A DNA stretch of 64,000 nucleotides from Allium sativum. Lineage: Eukaryota; Streptophyta; Magnoliopsida; Asparagales; Amaryllidaceae. The translations under genes were made by a program, and so were the position numbers. The stretch covers positions 884,903,199 through 884,967,198 of the forward strand of contig CM060912.1 in the NCBI GenBank assembly GCA_030737875.1, in the 5' to 3' direction. Below the pieces are notes generated by a model. That model saw only the letters and a list, made by a program, of their open reading frames with translations. It searched no databases and was not told where the DNA came from. This document shows positions 1 to 11,300 of this stretch, piece after piece (position 1 is the first letter of the stretch; the number at the start of each line of letters is the position of its first letter).

Positions 1-411
1 GTGTCATTAACTTTAATTAAATGGGTAAAGGTGAACTTGTGACTAAGTTGGGTCAAATGGTCATGTAAACTTGACAAAGGTCTAGCATGGAAGTTTAACA
101 TATAATCACAGTTTCAACCCACAACTTATCATATAATCTTATGTATGTCAAAACATAAGAAAGCTATTATAATCATTTTTAATCACAATTTAGCATGATG
201 TTAAAAACATAAGAGGACTACAATTCCACTTTTACAACATAATTAGATTCAACCTAACATGAATATACATGAGTGTTGATCTAACATATAAGCATGTGTT
301 TTAGATTGCAAACTTGCAAATAACCACTAATTTATAACATGACATGTTTACCATTTAATTGGAAAAATAAATCCATTTCCCAAATCATAATAGATTTCAA
401 TAGCATACAAT

Positions 412-525
412 ATGTTCATCACCACAAGCATATAGACATGAAATATACAACATGTTCATCACCACAAGCATATAGACATGAAATATACAACATGTTCATC
501 GCCATAAGCATACAGACATGATTAG
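412..525. repeat. 40-bp tandem repeat inside El1 LTR (about 2.8 copies)
   Basis: Copies start at 412, 452 and 492, each opening atgttcatc and carrying cataagcata/cacaagcata then agacatga. The same array sits in the other El1 LTR (7367-7480) and, degraded, in the solo LTR (28590-28685), so it is a family feature. The small ORF over it is a by-product of the repeat. Confidence 0.85.
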
Positions 526-872
526 TTACAACGATACTTTAAGATAAACGAGAATCAAATCTTATATGTAAGCATCATTCTATATCCCAATTACAACATG
601 TCATGATTCAATCGAAAGAATGTTTAAATCTACGTAATAACCCACTTACAAACTAAAAAGGAGTTCTTGCATTCTGAAATTTGAATTCTGAAATTGGAGA
701 TGCGCGCCTTTAATGAAGATCGTTGAATTAGACTCGTTTTAATTTGATTTTAGATGTAAACTTTTAACTCGTCTTTGAATTGAAAACGGTGACGGCTACT
801 CCAAGTTCTCTACTGACGGCATTTCAGTTCTAGGAATATTTTTATGTGTGTTTTTAGGTTAAGCATTGAGTT

Positions 873-882
873 TTTTATATAG
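873..882 (-). promoter_or_regulatory. TATA box of El1 LTR
   Basis: The minus-strand sequence CTATATAAAA lies about 480 bp from the LTR 5' end, the same offset as in the LTRs of El2, C and E. The other El1 LTR has the weaker GTATAAAC at 7828-7839, and the solo LTR has lost it. Assignment rests on motif and position. Confidence 0.5.
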
Positions 883-1359
883 AATTTCAGTTTAGTTATA
901 GCCGCCGGATGAACCTAGGGTTAATCACAGCCACTCAGACCAGATCAGGACCATCCAGAAACCCTAGTGACTCAGCAACACGTCATCAGTCATTCAAAAT
1001 TCAGATCTGGCCAGGGGCTAGGTCGACCCCCAGGTTGCACTCTGGGGGGAGGTTGACGCTTGGGTCGACCCCCTGGTCGACTTGCCTGGGTGGGGATTTT
1101 CCCGCCCAGCCCGCTCCTGACTTCTGTTTGAATTTGAACTCGTTTTTCGGGCTGTTTGAATTTATTTGAATTTTCTGGAAACTTCTGACAGCCATAACTT
1201 CTTCATACGAAGTCCAATTTACGCAAACTCGGACTCTATCTCAACTAGAATTCCGAGACGAATACAATGGCGTAACCCGTTTCCCTTAATTCTCACATTT
1301 TAAATTAAGTATTCTAGTATTCATTATTATAACATTAATAGAAAATACGGGGTGTTACA

Positions 1360-1376
1360 TTCACCCCTCCTTTTAG
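1360..1376 (-). other. El1 polypurine tract
   Basis: Read on the minus strand this is CCTAAAAGGAGGGGTGA directly before the LTR start TGTAACACC, the expected place for plus-strand cDNA priming. El2 has the matching tract at 35666-35678. Confidence 0.8.
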
Positions 1377-1817
1377 GATTTCGTCCCCGAAATCCCCAAG
1401 TCGAGAAGAACTTATATCCTACCATCCAAACACCCATCTACTAAACCATCAAACACAGGCGTCCATTGTCCTTAAAATATTTCTAATGCTTCATGATCAT
1501 ATGCATTGTGTGTATATGTCCTTATCTAATGCAAAATCAGGCGGTCTACTGATTCAGTTGACCTCCTTAATGAAAATTATGTCTATGCCATGAGTCCATT
1601 ATGAATGCAATTTTTTCCTATTCAAAATTTCTTACATGAGTGCACAATCATTCGTACAAATGCAACGTCCATATGATAACACATCAAGTTTTAATCCATA
1701 ATCCAATACATATATGCATATGCAATATGGAAGTGACTAAGCCGATTTAATACTGAATGTGTGTGTATATGCATCCACTAGCAACCACTTGCAACCATCA
1801 ACCATAACATGTTTCAA

Positions 1818-2991
1818 TTACATGTTTACATCCAAACGGGTTCCTACATTAGGATAAAGGATAGGATTAAGGGGATATACCGAAAAAAATAGATACGAGC
1901 ATAAATTTGAGGTAAAAGATATTAAAGACGTACCCTCAAAAAGAAAAGGGTAGGATGCACGTATTCCGTCCTCAGTTTCCCAAGTCGCGTCTTCCTCGGT
2001 GTCTCTCCATTGAACTTTGACGAGCTTAACTCCACGGTTGCATAGCTTTTTGACCTCTGTTCCCAAGATATGGGTTGAAACTCTCCTCACAGTTGCTTCT
2101 CGTTCAACTTCAACTTCTTTTAGCATACTTGGTTCTACCACTTCCGCCGATTCGTGTAAGCATTTCCGCAGGTGAGAGACATGAAAGACATTATGAACCC
2201 CGACCAACCTTTCTGGGAGCTGTACCCTATAAGCTATCTTCCCAATCTTCTCGATGATACGGAACGACTCTACAAATCTTGGTGATAACTTCCCTGTGGA
2301 TCCAAAGCGAACGACGTTCCTCAAAGGAGATACTTTAAGGAATACCTTGTCTCCAACTTCGAACTCAAGGTCAGTTCTTCTTTTGTCTGCGTAGGACTCC
2401 TGTCTATCTTGGGCAGTCTTCATTCTTCTTCGTATCAATTCCACTTTCTTTGAAGTTTCCCTAATCATGTCTGGTCTAAGTATGAGCTTGTCTGTGGACT
2501 CCCACCAGCATGTTGGTGACTTGCACGGTCTTCCATATAAAGCTTCGAAAGGTGCCATGCCTATGGTGGCTTGGTAGCTATTATTGTAAGCGAATTCCAC
2601 CAAAGGTAGATGATCCTCCCATGTTCCTCCGAAGTCAATAACGCATAACCTCAAGAGGTCTTCTAATACTCTGTTTGACTCTTTCTGTCTGGCCATCAAT
2701 TTGAGGGTGATAGGCCATGCTTAAGCATACCTATGTGCCTACAGCCTCTTATAAACTCTTCCAAAACTCGCTCGTGAAGATAGGGTCTCGATCACTCACT
2801 ATGCTGGATGGTATCCCATGGAGTCGAACTATCTCCTTAAGATATACGGATGCTAGAGATGAGGCAGTCCTTCTACTCTTAACGGGTATAAAGTGGGCGC
2901 TTTTTGTGAGCCTGTCCACTATTACCCAAATGCTGGTATTGCCCCTTCTTGACTTAGGCAACCCATCTATAAAGTCCATCGAGATGCTAGC
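1818..2991 (-). pseudogene. pol: El1 integrase remnant with chromodomain-like C-terminus
   Basis: Minus-strand fragments of a retroviral-type integrase. 2749-2979 holds the first part of the core ([29 protein letters not shown]), carrying the first two catalytic Asp. 1818-2699 carries the rest, including GMAPFEALYGRPC and the GPY-like stretch, and ends in a chromodomain-like tail (VKLVKVQW, DATWETEDG, YPFLFEG). The TERV segment with the catalytic Glu falls across a frameshift near 2700. The N-terminal HHCC zinc finger is absent: the sequence upstream jumps directly to the end of RT near 2990. In life the protein would insert cDNA into the host genome, and the tail is thought to steer chromoviruses to marked chromatin. 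It is non-functional here. Confidence 0.9.
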
Positions 2992-3023
2992 CCATCTTTG
3001 GACACCGCGTTCCCAAGGAACCT

Positions 3024-3833
3024 AACTTCTTCTTTCTAGAAATGGCATTTGGAGAATTTTGCCTTCAACCGACGTGCACAGAGAGTGTCCATAACTTCCT
3101 TTAGATGCTGAGCATGCTCTTCCTCATTCTTTGAGAAGATCAAATTATCGTCTACGAAGACTACCACAAACTTATTGAGGAACTCTCGGAACACTCTGCT
3201 CATTAAATCAACGAAGTAAGCGGGTGCGTTTGTCAAGCCGAAGGGCATGACAAGCCACTCGAAGAAACCATCGTGAGTTCTGAACGTGGTCTTATCAATG
3301 CTGTCTTCAGCCACTCTTAACTGATGAAACCCGGTAGCTAAATCTAATTGGGAGAAAAACGATGCACCTACAAGTTGATCGAACAAATCATCTATTCTTG
3401 GGAGTGGGTGTCTATTCTTCTTGGTCAGCTTGTTCAGCTCCCAATAATCAACACAGAGGCAAAGCGAACCATCAGCTTTGGTTGCAAACACTACCGGAGC
3501 ACCCCATCCAAAAATTCTCCGTCTTATGAACCGCTTTTCAAGCAGCTTTTTGATTTGCTTGCTGAGCTCCTTTCTCTCCCTTAGGGCCATCTGCCTAATG
3601 GGTAAAGCAACGGGATTTGCATTATCAATGAGGTATATGCGTAAGTCTATCTCGCGCTTCAGAGGTAAGCCCTTTACCTCTTCAAACACATCCGAGTATT
3701 CACGGACTATCCTTACAGACTGCAAGTTCTCAACAGACACATCAAGAGATTCTAGATAACTAAGCATGATGGAGTCCATGGTATTACAAGAAATTTCGAG
3801 AGTGTTACTGAGGCGAGTCATGAGTCTAACCAC
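3024..3833 (-). pseudogene. pol: El1 reverse transcriptase, broken
   Basis: A 265-codon open stretch on the minus strand with [14 protein letters not shown] (first catalytic Asp), [20 protein letters not shown] and FVDDNLIFS (the YXDD-box equivalent with the two catalytic Asp). The segment before RT matches the PR-RT linker of El2. A stop replaces the Trp after KCHF near 3036, and RT sequence continues only to about 3000, where it fuses to integrase. The connection domain and RNase H seen in El2 (32938-33500) and El3 are missing. Confidence 0.92.
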
Positions 3834-3869
3834 TCTCTTTTCACAATCGAAGATGGCACCATTACTGGA

Positions 3870-4160
3870 TAGTCAGTCCATGCCTATAATCAACCCATAG
3901 CCCGTGAAGCCCAAAACAAAGGCATTACATCTAAACCCAACGCTTAGTATAGATATTTTCAAATCCAAACAAACCATTAACAAATAAGCTGAGCCCCCAA
4001 TTGGATTTGAAACAACTAAGGGATCCTTTACTATACTAGTGTTTAGGTGCAGAGATTCCACTAAAGCAGTAGATATAAAAGAGTGCGATGTGCCAGAATC
4101 AAATAGTGTACGAACCGGATGGTCAAAAATATAGACTAAACTTTCGACAGAAATATTTCT
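3870..4160 (-). pseudogene. pol: El1 aspartic protease region
   Basis: Minus-strand sequence near 4090-4120 encodes the retropepsin active site LFDSGTSHS, and 3873-4061 encodes NPIGGSAY and the GYGLIIGMD segment that follows the protease in Ty3/gypsy elements. The Asp-Ser-Gly form is shared with El2, while El3 has Asp-Thr-Gly. The frame is interrupted between this region and RT (stop near 3870). Confidence 0.8.
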
Positions 4161-4164
4161 ACCT

Positions 4165-5133
4165 CATTCTTGCGGAGGTTCCATGAGAGCGTGAACTTGT
4201 CCTCCATAAGAAGGTCCAAATCCTTGCCCTTGCTTCTATGGGCAAGCCCTTGCCATGTGTCCTGTCTCACCACAGCGGAAACAACCACCCATCTTCCTTT
4301 TCTTCTTCTTGCAGTATTTGATCAGATGTCTGGGAATGCCACAGAAATTACACTTTCTCTTTTCACGGGGTTTATTGTTCTTCCCGCCTTTTTTGAATCA
4401 ACCTTCTTGTTCTGCGAGCCTTCCCCCATCTTATCTTGGGGCACTTCTGCTTTTGCCTCATTCTTTCCTTGTCTTCCTCATGTAAGAGTGCCATGACCAC
4501 TAACCTCTCGTAAGTAGCCCCCATAGGTATATGGGTCATAGCCAAGCTGTGAAGTGGCTCATTCAATCCCTTGACAAAATGGAGAGCATTCTTATGAGGA
4601 GTATTCACTAAGTCCAGTCCAAATCGGGCCAGCTGATTGAATTGATTGACGTACTCTTTGACCGTCACACTTCCTTGCTTAAGAGATAAGAACTTATCCA
4701 GTTGTAAACTTCATTCAGCCTGTGAGAGGAATTTTATCTCAAACCATATTCTGAAATCCATCCATGTCTCAACTGGTCTTTCAGCGTTAGTGACTTCCCA
4801 CTAATTGGAAGCTTTGTCTTTGAGAAACCATACGTCTAACTGTATCTTCTGCCTATCGTCCACCGCGAAGATAACGAACAGATCCTCGGTTTCTTTAAGC
4901 CAGTTCCTTGCTTCTACGAATGATTCAGTTCCCTTGAAATCCTTTCCACCCATGGCCCTAAAGTCTCTACAAATTTTTGAGAAAGCATTTGCACGAGGAG
5001 GAGGAGGAGGAGGAACCACTGCAGCTGGAGGAGGAATATCTACTGGGCCTGCGTCGTTGGCCCTAGCCTCTAAGTACCTCTTGAACTAGCCAGGTATTGG
5101 TACACCCTTTGGAAGGTTAAGATTCCCAGACAT
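4165..5133 (-). pseudogene. gag: El1 gag, decayed
   Basis: The start Met is inferred at 5133 because the first residues (MSGNLNLPKG) correspond to El2 gag, which begins MSRASEIPEG. A stop at about codon 15 replaces the Trp seen in El2 (PGW). Further blocks follow in changing frames: 4801-5019 (FVEARNWLKETEDLF), 4372-4668 (KEYVNQFNQLARFGLDLVNT, GLNEPLHSLAMTHIPM), and two CCHC zinc knuckles near 4250-4350 (CNFCGIPRHLIKYC and CFRCGETGHMARAC). Capsid plus two nucleocapsid knuckles is the normal layout for the family. Confidence 0.85.
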
Positions 5134-5304
5134 GCTGAAACAAAAAAGAAAAGATTCAAAACGAAAGATAGAAAGATAATGCATATGGCTTTGGGGATTA
5201 TGCCTTTTTAAATTTAAAACAACACTTTTCCTTGTAAAACGCTTCTTTATATTTCTTTTTGAAAAATAGTTCTAAAAAATTCTTATATGATCGGGTAAAC
5301 CTTT

Positions 5305-5316
5305 GCTCTGATACCA
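5305..5316 (-). other. El1 primer binding site, tRNA-iMet
   Basis: The minus-strand TGGTATCAGAGC complements the 3' end of plant initiator tRNA-Met and lies two bases beyond the LTR end. All elements here with a visible primer site use this tRNA. Confidence 0.92.
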
Positions 5317-6429
5317 TGTGAAACACCGCACCTCCGTTAAGGTTACTCACAAAGGGAATGCCTTGATTTTGGTGGAGGGTTATATATACAAGACACAGAA
5401 AAATTTACAAGACAGATATATTGAAGCAGCGGAAATTCAAATATTTATTGCATACATAGTTCAATAGAAAAGCATTACATCAAATTGTCTCAAAATAACT
5501 TCAAAACATTACACCATAATCTCTGTCTTGATTATTAAATAAAGAAGCATAAACCAAAAAGTACAAATGCATAAATCCCCAAGGATAATGTCCAAGAGCC
5601 ATAGCCAGGGTAGGAGAGAGAGTCCAAATCATACATCTACTTTCTTGAAGCTTGCAAAGAGTCTGACTAAGATGCAGTATTGCCTCCCTGTGGACCGGGG
5701 GGGATGGAAGAAAAGAGGATGACAGAAAATGGGTCAGACAATAAGTCTGGTAAGTTCAGTGATTACTAGTATTTAAACAAGAAAAGGGATCATGACACTG
5801 ATAACAGAACATAGGACAATACCCTAATATAAGATAAGAGGAACAAGTGATCGCACCCATTACTATAGTATTTGCACCTACTTAACCATTGGTCCAACCA
5901 GCCCCGCGTGTTTATAACAAACGATCCCCTTAATGATCGGCTCCTACTCGCATGCATTCATGTCCTGTGTCATTCGGCCCCGCTTGACTGTAGCTACCCG
6001 TGCTATTCCCGCCATGGGGTGTATCAGTCCCTCTGGTGGAAACCCGACACGATTCAAGATGCACAGTGTACACTACTGATGCCTAGTGCCTGATTTTTCC
6101 ACTTTAGAGTACGTGCACGCCCATACTCCGTCGGAACCTACACAGGCCGACCAACCGCCGAATTTTGACCTCTTACAATTCAGCCCAGTAATCGTGCCCT
6201 ACCCTGCCTAGTTTCAGGGTACCATGTCACATCTATGTGGGTTAATGCTGAAATGGGTCCTCGTTACTAGGGTTTTCTAATCAACATGTTTATTTGGTTA
6301 AGTGTCCAAGTTTACCTAACCCCACTCATTCCTTTAGTTAACATGTTGAATTGGTTAAGTGTTTTCCTAATTGACTTAACCCTACCAATCCTGACTTAGC
6401 TTTAATTTATTAAAGCACCAACCACTCAC

Positions 6430-6616
6430 ATTAGATAGGTCTTGTTGTGGTCACTGGACGTGCTGGTCGGTTCCAGGAAAATTTACACCACAACTCAGTC
6501 TAACCTCGGCACCTTTTTGGGCTTGATGCACTAACCACCCACATTAGACAATTGTTGTTGTGGTCACTGGATATGCCGGTCGGTTCCACGCAGATTTACA
6601 CCACAACTCAGTCTAA
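6430..6616 (-). repeat. Two tandem stem-loop modules in El1 LTR
   Basis: Module a (6431-6503) has a 7-bp stem GTTGTGG (6444-6450)/CCACAAC (6488-6494), a TTAGA/TCTAA outer stem and an inner CTGG (6463-6466)/CCAG (6473-6476). Module b (6544-6616) has outer TTAGAC/GTCTAA, and GTTGTGG (6557-6563)/CCACAAC (6601-6607). They are homologous to the El2 modules at 25997-26192 although the families differ elsewhere. Confidence 0.8.
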
Positions 6617-7975
6617 CCTCGGGTTAGGCATATTCGTCTTTTCTAAATTCATATTTTTCTATATATGTAAAATTTCTTTATGTGGATTAAATTAAATTTA
6701 ATCACGCCATAATTAATCTTTGACTATGGTCAACATAAATGGTATATCAAATATAACATTTAATGAACAAATCTATGCCATGAATTTTCATATTTCCCAT
6801 CGCTACCCCCATGGAACGTATGCATGAATCACATAAAATGTTGGGCTAGTAAGTTGGCCCAACCCATAAACAAGAAAAGGGGTAATAAACAAGAGACATG
6901 AAATAAACATAAAATAACATACATTTCAAATTGTCATGTGTAACTTGGCATAGAGGCATCATTAACTTTAATTAAATGGGTAAAGGTGAACTTGTGACTA
7001 AGTTGGGTCTAATGGTCATGTAAACTTGACAAAGGTCTAGCATGGAAATTTAACATATAATCACAGTTTCAACCCACAACTTAGCATATAATCTTATGTA
7101 TGTCAAAACATAAGAAAGCTATTATAATCATTTTTAATCACAATTTAGCATGATGTTAAAAACATAAGAGGACTACAATTCCGCTTTTACAACATAATTA
7201 GATTTAACCTAACATGAATATACATGAGTGTTGATCTAACATATAAGCATGTGTTTTTGATCGCAAACTTGCAAATAACCACTAATTTATAACATGACAT
7301 GTTTACCATTTAATTGGAAAAATAAATCCATTCCTCAAATCATAATAGATTTCAATAACATACAATATGTTCATCACCACAAGCATACAGACATGAAATA
7401 TACAATATGTTCATCGCCACAAGCATATAGACATGAAATATACAACATGTTCATCGCCATAAGCATACAGACATGATTAATTACAACGATACTCTAAGAT
7501 AAACGAGAATCAAATCTTATACATAAGCATCATTCTATATCCCAATTACAACATGTCATGATTCAATCGAAAGAATGTTTAAATCTACGTAATAACCCAC
7601 TTACAAACTAAAAAGGAATTCTTGCGTTCTGAAATCTGAATTCTGAAATCGGAGATGCTCGCCTTTAATGAAGATCGTTGAATTAGACTCGTTTTAATTT
7701 GATTTTAGATGTAATCTTTAAACTCGTCTTTGAATTGAAAGCGGTGACGGCTACTCCAAGTTCTCTACTAACGGCATTTCAGTTCAAGGATTATTTTTAT
7801 GTGTGTTTTTAGGTTAAGCATTGAGTTGTTTATACATAATTTCAGTTTAATTATAGCTGTCGGATGAACCTAGGATTAATCACAGCAACTCAGACCAGAT
7901 CAGTACCATCCAGAAACCCTAGTGACTCAGTAGCGCGTCATTAGTCGTTCAAAGTTCAGATCTGGCCGGGGGCTA

Positions 7976-8062
7976 GGTCGACCCCCTGGTCGACCCTAAG
8001 GTCGACCCCCAGTTCGACCTCTAGGGGGGAGGTCGACACTAGGGTCGACCCCCTGGTCGACC
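7976..8062. repeat. GGTCGACC palindrome cluster in El1 LTR
   Basis: Five perfect GGTCGACC 8-mers start at 7976, 7988, 8000, 8043 and 8055, and a sixth, imperfect, at 8031, joined by C- and G-runs that also pair. The cluster is 278-364 bp from the LTR 5' end and upstream of the TATA box. The left LTR (1018-1085) and the solo LTR (29181-29242) have shorter versions, so the array varies in length. Confidence 0.8.
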
Positions 8063-8344
8063 TACCTGGGCGGGAATTTTCCCGCCTAGCTCGCTCCTAA
8101 CTTCTGTTTGAATTTGAACTCGTTTTTCAGGCTATTTGAATTTATTTGAATTTTCTGGAAACTTCTGACAGCCATAACTTCTTCATACGAAGTCCATTTT
8201 ACGCAAACTCAGACTCTATCTCAACAAGAATTCCAAGACGAACACAATGGCGTAACCCATTTCCCTTAATTCTCACATTTTAAATTAAGTATTCTAGGAT
8301 TCATTATTATAACATTAATAGAAAATACGGGGTGTTACACAAAG

Positions 8345-11300
8345 CTACCACCTTTTAAACCCTAAACTAAGTGCTACCTTCTCCGGCCTCCTCTAGTGGA
8401 CTCCACCTTGCCACATCAGCCCCCCTATCACCATCCATAGCCTTTCGCCACCCTGAACATTCCATGCCGTAAACTCCCATGCCTCCTCCAATCCCTTACA
8501 CCACTAGAAATATAAGTTTCCTACTTTAAAACCAAAGTTAATGTGCATACAAGTGTATTGTGTGTTAACTAGCAAGTTCAAGTGAAAAATAAACGATATT
8601 TATTTCGTTGCAAGTTCGTTAAGTGCTCAAGGTGAGTACACCTCACTCGAATTGTTTAAGTTACTTAGTTTAATCATAATTAAGTTGTTAAGTGCTTAGT
8701 TAGTATGTGATTAAGTTAATGTGGACTTATGATATAATCTGAAAGTGTAACCAAGTTAATAAGCAAGTTAAAACATTGTTAATATGCTTATGATAGCTAT
8801 TGTGAGGGCCCTTAACTTTAATTAGTTAACTAGACAGTTAAAAATAATTTACATGGTAGTTAAATTATGAAATGTTTGGACGATAAGTGATTGAGTTGAT
8901 GATGAATCATTATATGAATTTGGAAGTGAAATAACTTAATTATCATGTTAAAACATAGATAAAATATTTACGATGATCATTGTAGGCTAAACACCTTTTT
9001 GTATGTCGAACTACATGTTAATATTCACTTATTTTTGTGATTTTGACTATGTTGAAATATAACCTAAAACAAACAAGTTATGATTGATTGTTTGAATTTG
9101 TGGTTGGTTTGAATGAATTGGGTAATTTATTTAGGTACTATTTACTAGATGAAAACCCCAAATGGGTTTTAGGATGAAAGCTAGCCTACATGTCTCTCAA
9201 GTGTGTAGATAAAACACATGGATTGCAATGTAAACCCACACGGGTATTGGGTCGATAATTTTACACATCGTCCAAGTGCGTGGATAATAATCATCGGTAT
9301 TGGATGACAACCCCACACGGGTATTGGGATGATATTTGATTTACTCTAATCCCAAGTGTGTAGTTATATGACAATCCGTTGATTGACAGGCCGCCATAAG
9401 AATCAAGAATATTAAATTTAAAGTTTATATGGGTGTAAGTGCACTCTGGATGCGAATTGGATGATTTAATAGTTGTTTACAACTATTGTATGATGTATGG
9501 AAACCATATAAATTTAATTATTCGGTGTTTGGTATAATTTCATTCCAATCCAGAATAAACATGAATAATTTAATAATATAATATTTAGTAAAAAAGCAAA
9601 GTTTGAATTTGATGTCCGATTTTGGACGGAGTGTAGATATCAAAATATCGATGGATATTTGTAACTGTAACGAACTATTTTGAATTAACTTTACATACTT
9701 AAGGCATATTGAAGTTTTTAATTCAAAACGAATAGTAACTTTTTAAAGTGAAGTTCGGTTATGGTATATAACAAATGTTTTAGAAGAAGTTTTCTTTCAA
9801 AAGGTTATTATTTATTTTTATAACGACTATTAAGAAGATTTGAACATAAAATAATGACTTTCAAAAAATAATATTATTTTAGTTATTAAAATAATATTAA
9901 AAATGGCTAAACAGTGAAATAATGGATTTTGAAAAGAAGTGACTGAAATAGAATTTCCGAAGATGATTGTATATATTTTATATAATTTATAAAACTGTTT
10001 TGGAAAGTGATTTAACTATTTTAAGTTATAAATGGATTTGGGTTTGAGTAGGACGTTTTGCGTAGCGATAGTTCACGAACGTTAACCCATAACTTCGAAT
10101 TGACGTGCTGAGAGATCCGACCGTCGGATTATCCTAAAACAAAAAAGTTAGGTCTGGAATGAAATGGGTTTTCAAACGAAATAAGAAGTTTTGAAATCCA
10201 ACTATTTAATTTTAATATATGTCAAAATCGATTTTTATAAAGGTCATTATGGATGCAGTTCCATGGCCGATATTGTAAACCAACTGTAAGGGCCTTAATT
10301 AAATTATTAAAAATATGAATAAATTATGTTAAACCATAATAAATGATTTAGAAAGATTTTGGATGAAATATTCCAAATTTGGAAAGATTAATGATATTTT
10401 TATCTAAATGAGCTTGTTAACAATTAAAAGGAAGAATCCATTATATGTATACCATTAAGGAGTTTGCAAGATATAGATACCGTTACTCCCAATACGGCAT
10501 CTGTTGGTTTCAGAATTTGTATTGAATACAAGTCGATACGATTTCTACTCAAAGCCTTGTATTTAATATCAAATAAATTTTTGGTTTGTCGTGAATGGTA
10601 TCTTTAATAATACTGTTCTTGAACCAGGTTGGAAATAAATCTTTAAATTAAGTTTTAATGAAAATTTCCAATTTATTAAATTAAATTGGAGGATAATGGA
10701 AATCGATTTAGTGATAATCGAGATGAACCTCCGTGGCGGAAGACCTTTACTATGTAAGGAATTTAAAAGACTTTACTGTTATTTCATTTATAGTATTAGT
10801 CTGAAACGGAAATTTTTATCAATTATAAATTGGTATGATTTATGTGAAGATTCCATTTTGAATGGAAGATGATTTTGGGTTTAACTTAGGTGATGTTTTA
10901 AATGACATTTGTTCTTTAACCTAGTTAAAGACAGGTTAATTTCCTAAGGTTGAGAAATCATTAAATGATGATTTTTGGAGATTAAAACTAATTGGAGTTT
11001 TAGTGAATCATCAATTAGATTGGAAAACAGGAGGTAATTAAATTTACCGATAACACGATTGGTGTTAGATATGGAGTACTATTAGTTTTTCTCCATGGGA
11101 TGAATAGGTTGGATTGGGATAATAATATGAACAATTACTTCGGTAAGGCTGGATAATCCCGATGAGACTTACTAACCTTAATTTGGTTTAAGTACGAAAA
11201 GATAATATAAAATCTTTTGAAATGATTTGCAAGGAAAGATTTAAATAATAAGTTTAAGTAAGATAATCTTTGATAAGATTAATGGGAACCATTCCAAGTG

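Larger units (their letters stand above)
1..1359 (-). repeat. El1 3' LTR, partial (window edge)
   Basis: It is nearly co-linear with 6956-8339 and ends in the same ggtgttaca at the PPT boundary. Relative to the other LTR it lacks part of the GGTCGACC cluster (about 25 bp shorter overall) and carries scattered substitutions, so the insertion is not recent. A TATA-like ttttatatag (873-882, minus-strand CTATATAAAA) lies about 480 bp inside the LTR start. Confidence 0.93.
1..8339 (-). mobile_element. El1: Ty3/gypsy chromovirus, minus strand, cut by left window edge
   Basis: An LTR retrotransposon read on the minus strand. Positions 1-1359 repeat 6956-8339, so these are the two LTRs, the left one continuing outside the window. 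Between them lie, in minus-strand order, a tRNA-iMet primer site, decayed gag, protease, reverse transcriptase, integrase and a polypurine tract. LTR ends are TGTAACACC and GGTGTTTCA. The gag-pol order, with integrase after RT, marks Ty3/gypsy; the chromodomain-like tail after integrase marks a chromovirus. The element cannot move on its own: it has many stops and frameshifts, and the RNase H region is deleted. It truncates LTR B, which resumes at 8345. The flank 8340-8344 is caaag; the matching TSD would lie left of the window and cannot be checked. Confidence 0.93.
5319..8339 (-). repeat. El1 5' LTR, complete (3.02 kb)
   Basis: The minus-strand LTR begins TGTAACACCCC at 8339 and ends GGTGTTTCA at 5319. 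The outer boundary is supported by the solo LTR, where the same terminus adjoins a target duplication. From 5' to 3' on the minus strand it holds a CpG-rich hairpin cluster (8062-7976), a weak TATA (about 7835), a 40-bp repeat (about 7480-7367), paired stem-loop modules (6616-6430) and a non-coding 3' third. ORFs inside it are chance. Confidence 0.93.

Noticed and set aside
412..525. 40-bp repeat considered as a CRISPR-like array
   Set aside because: The repeats are directly adjacent with no unique spacers and lie inside a plant LTR.
5872..6093. 73-codon ORF in the El1 LTR
   Set aside because: The frame is broken in the solo LTR counterpart (27090-27320) and no product is recognisable.
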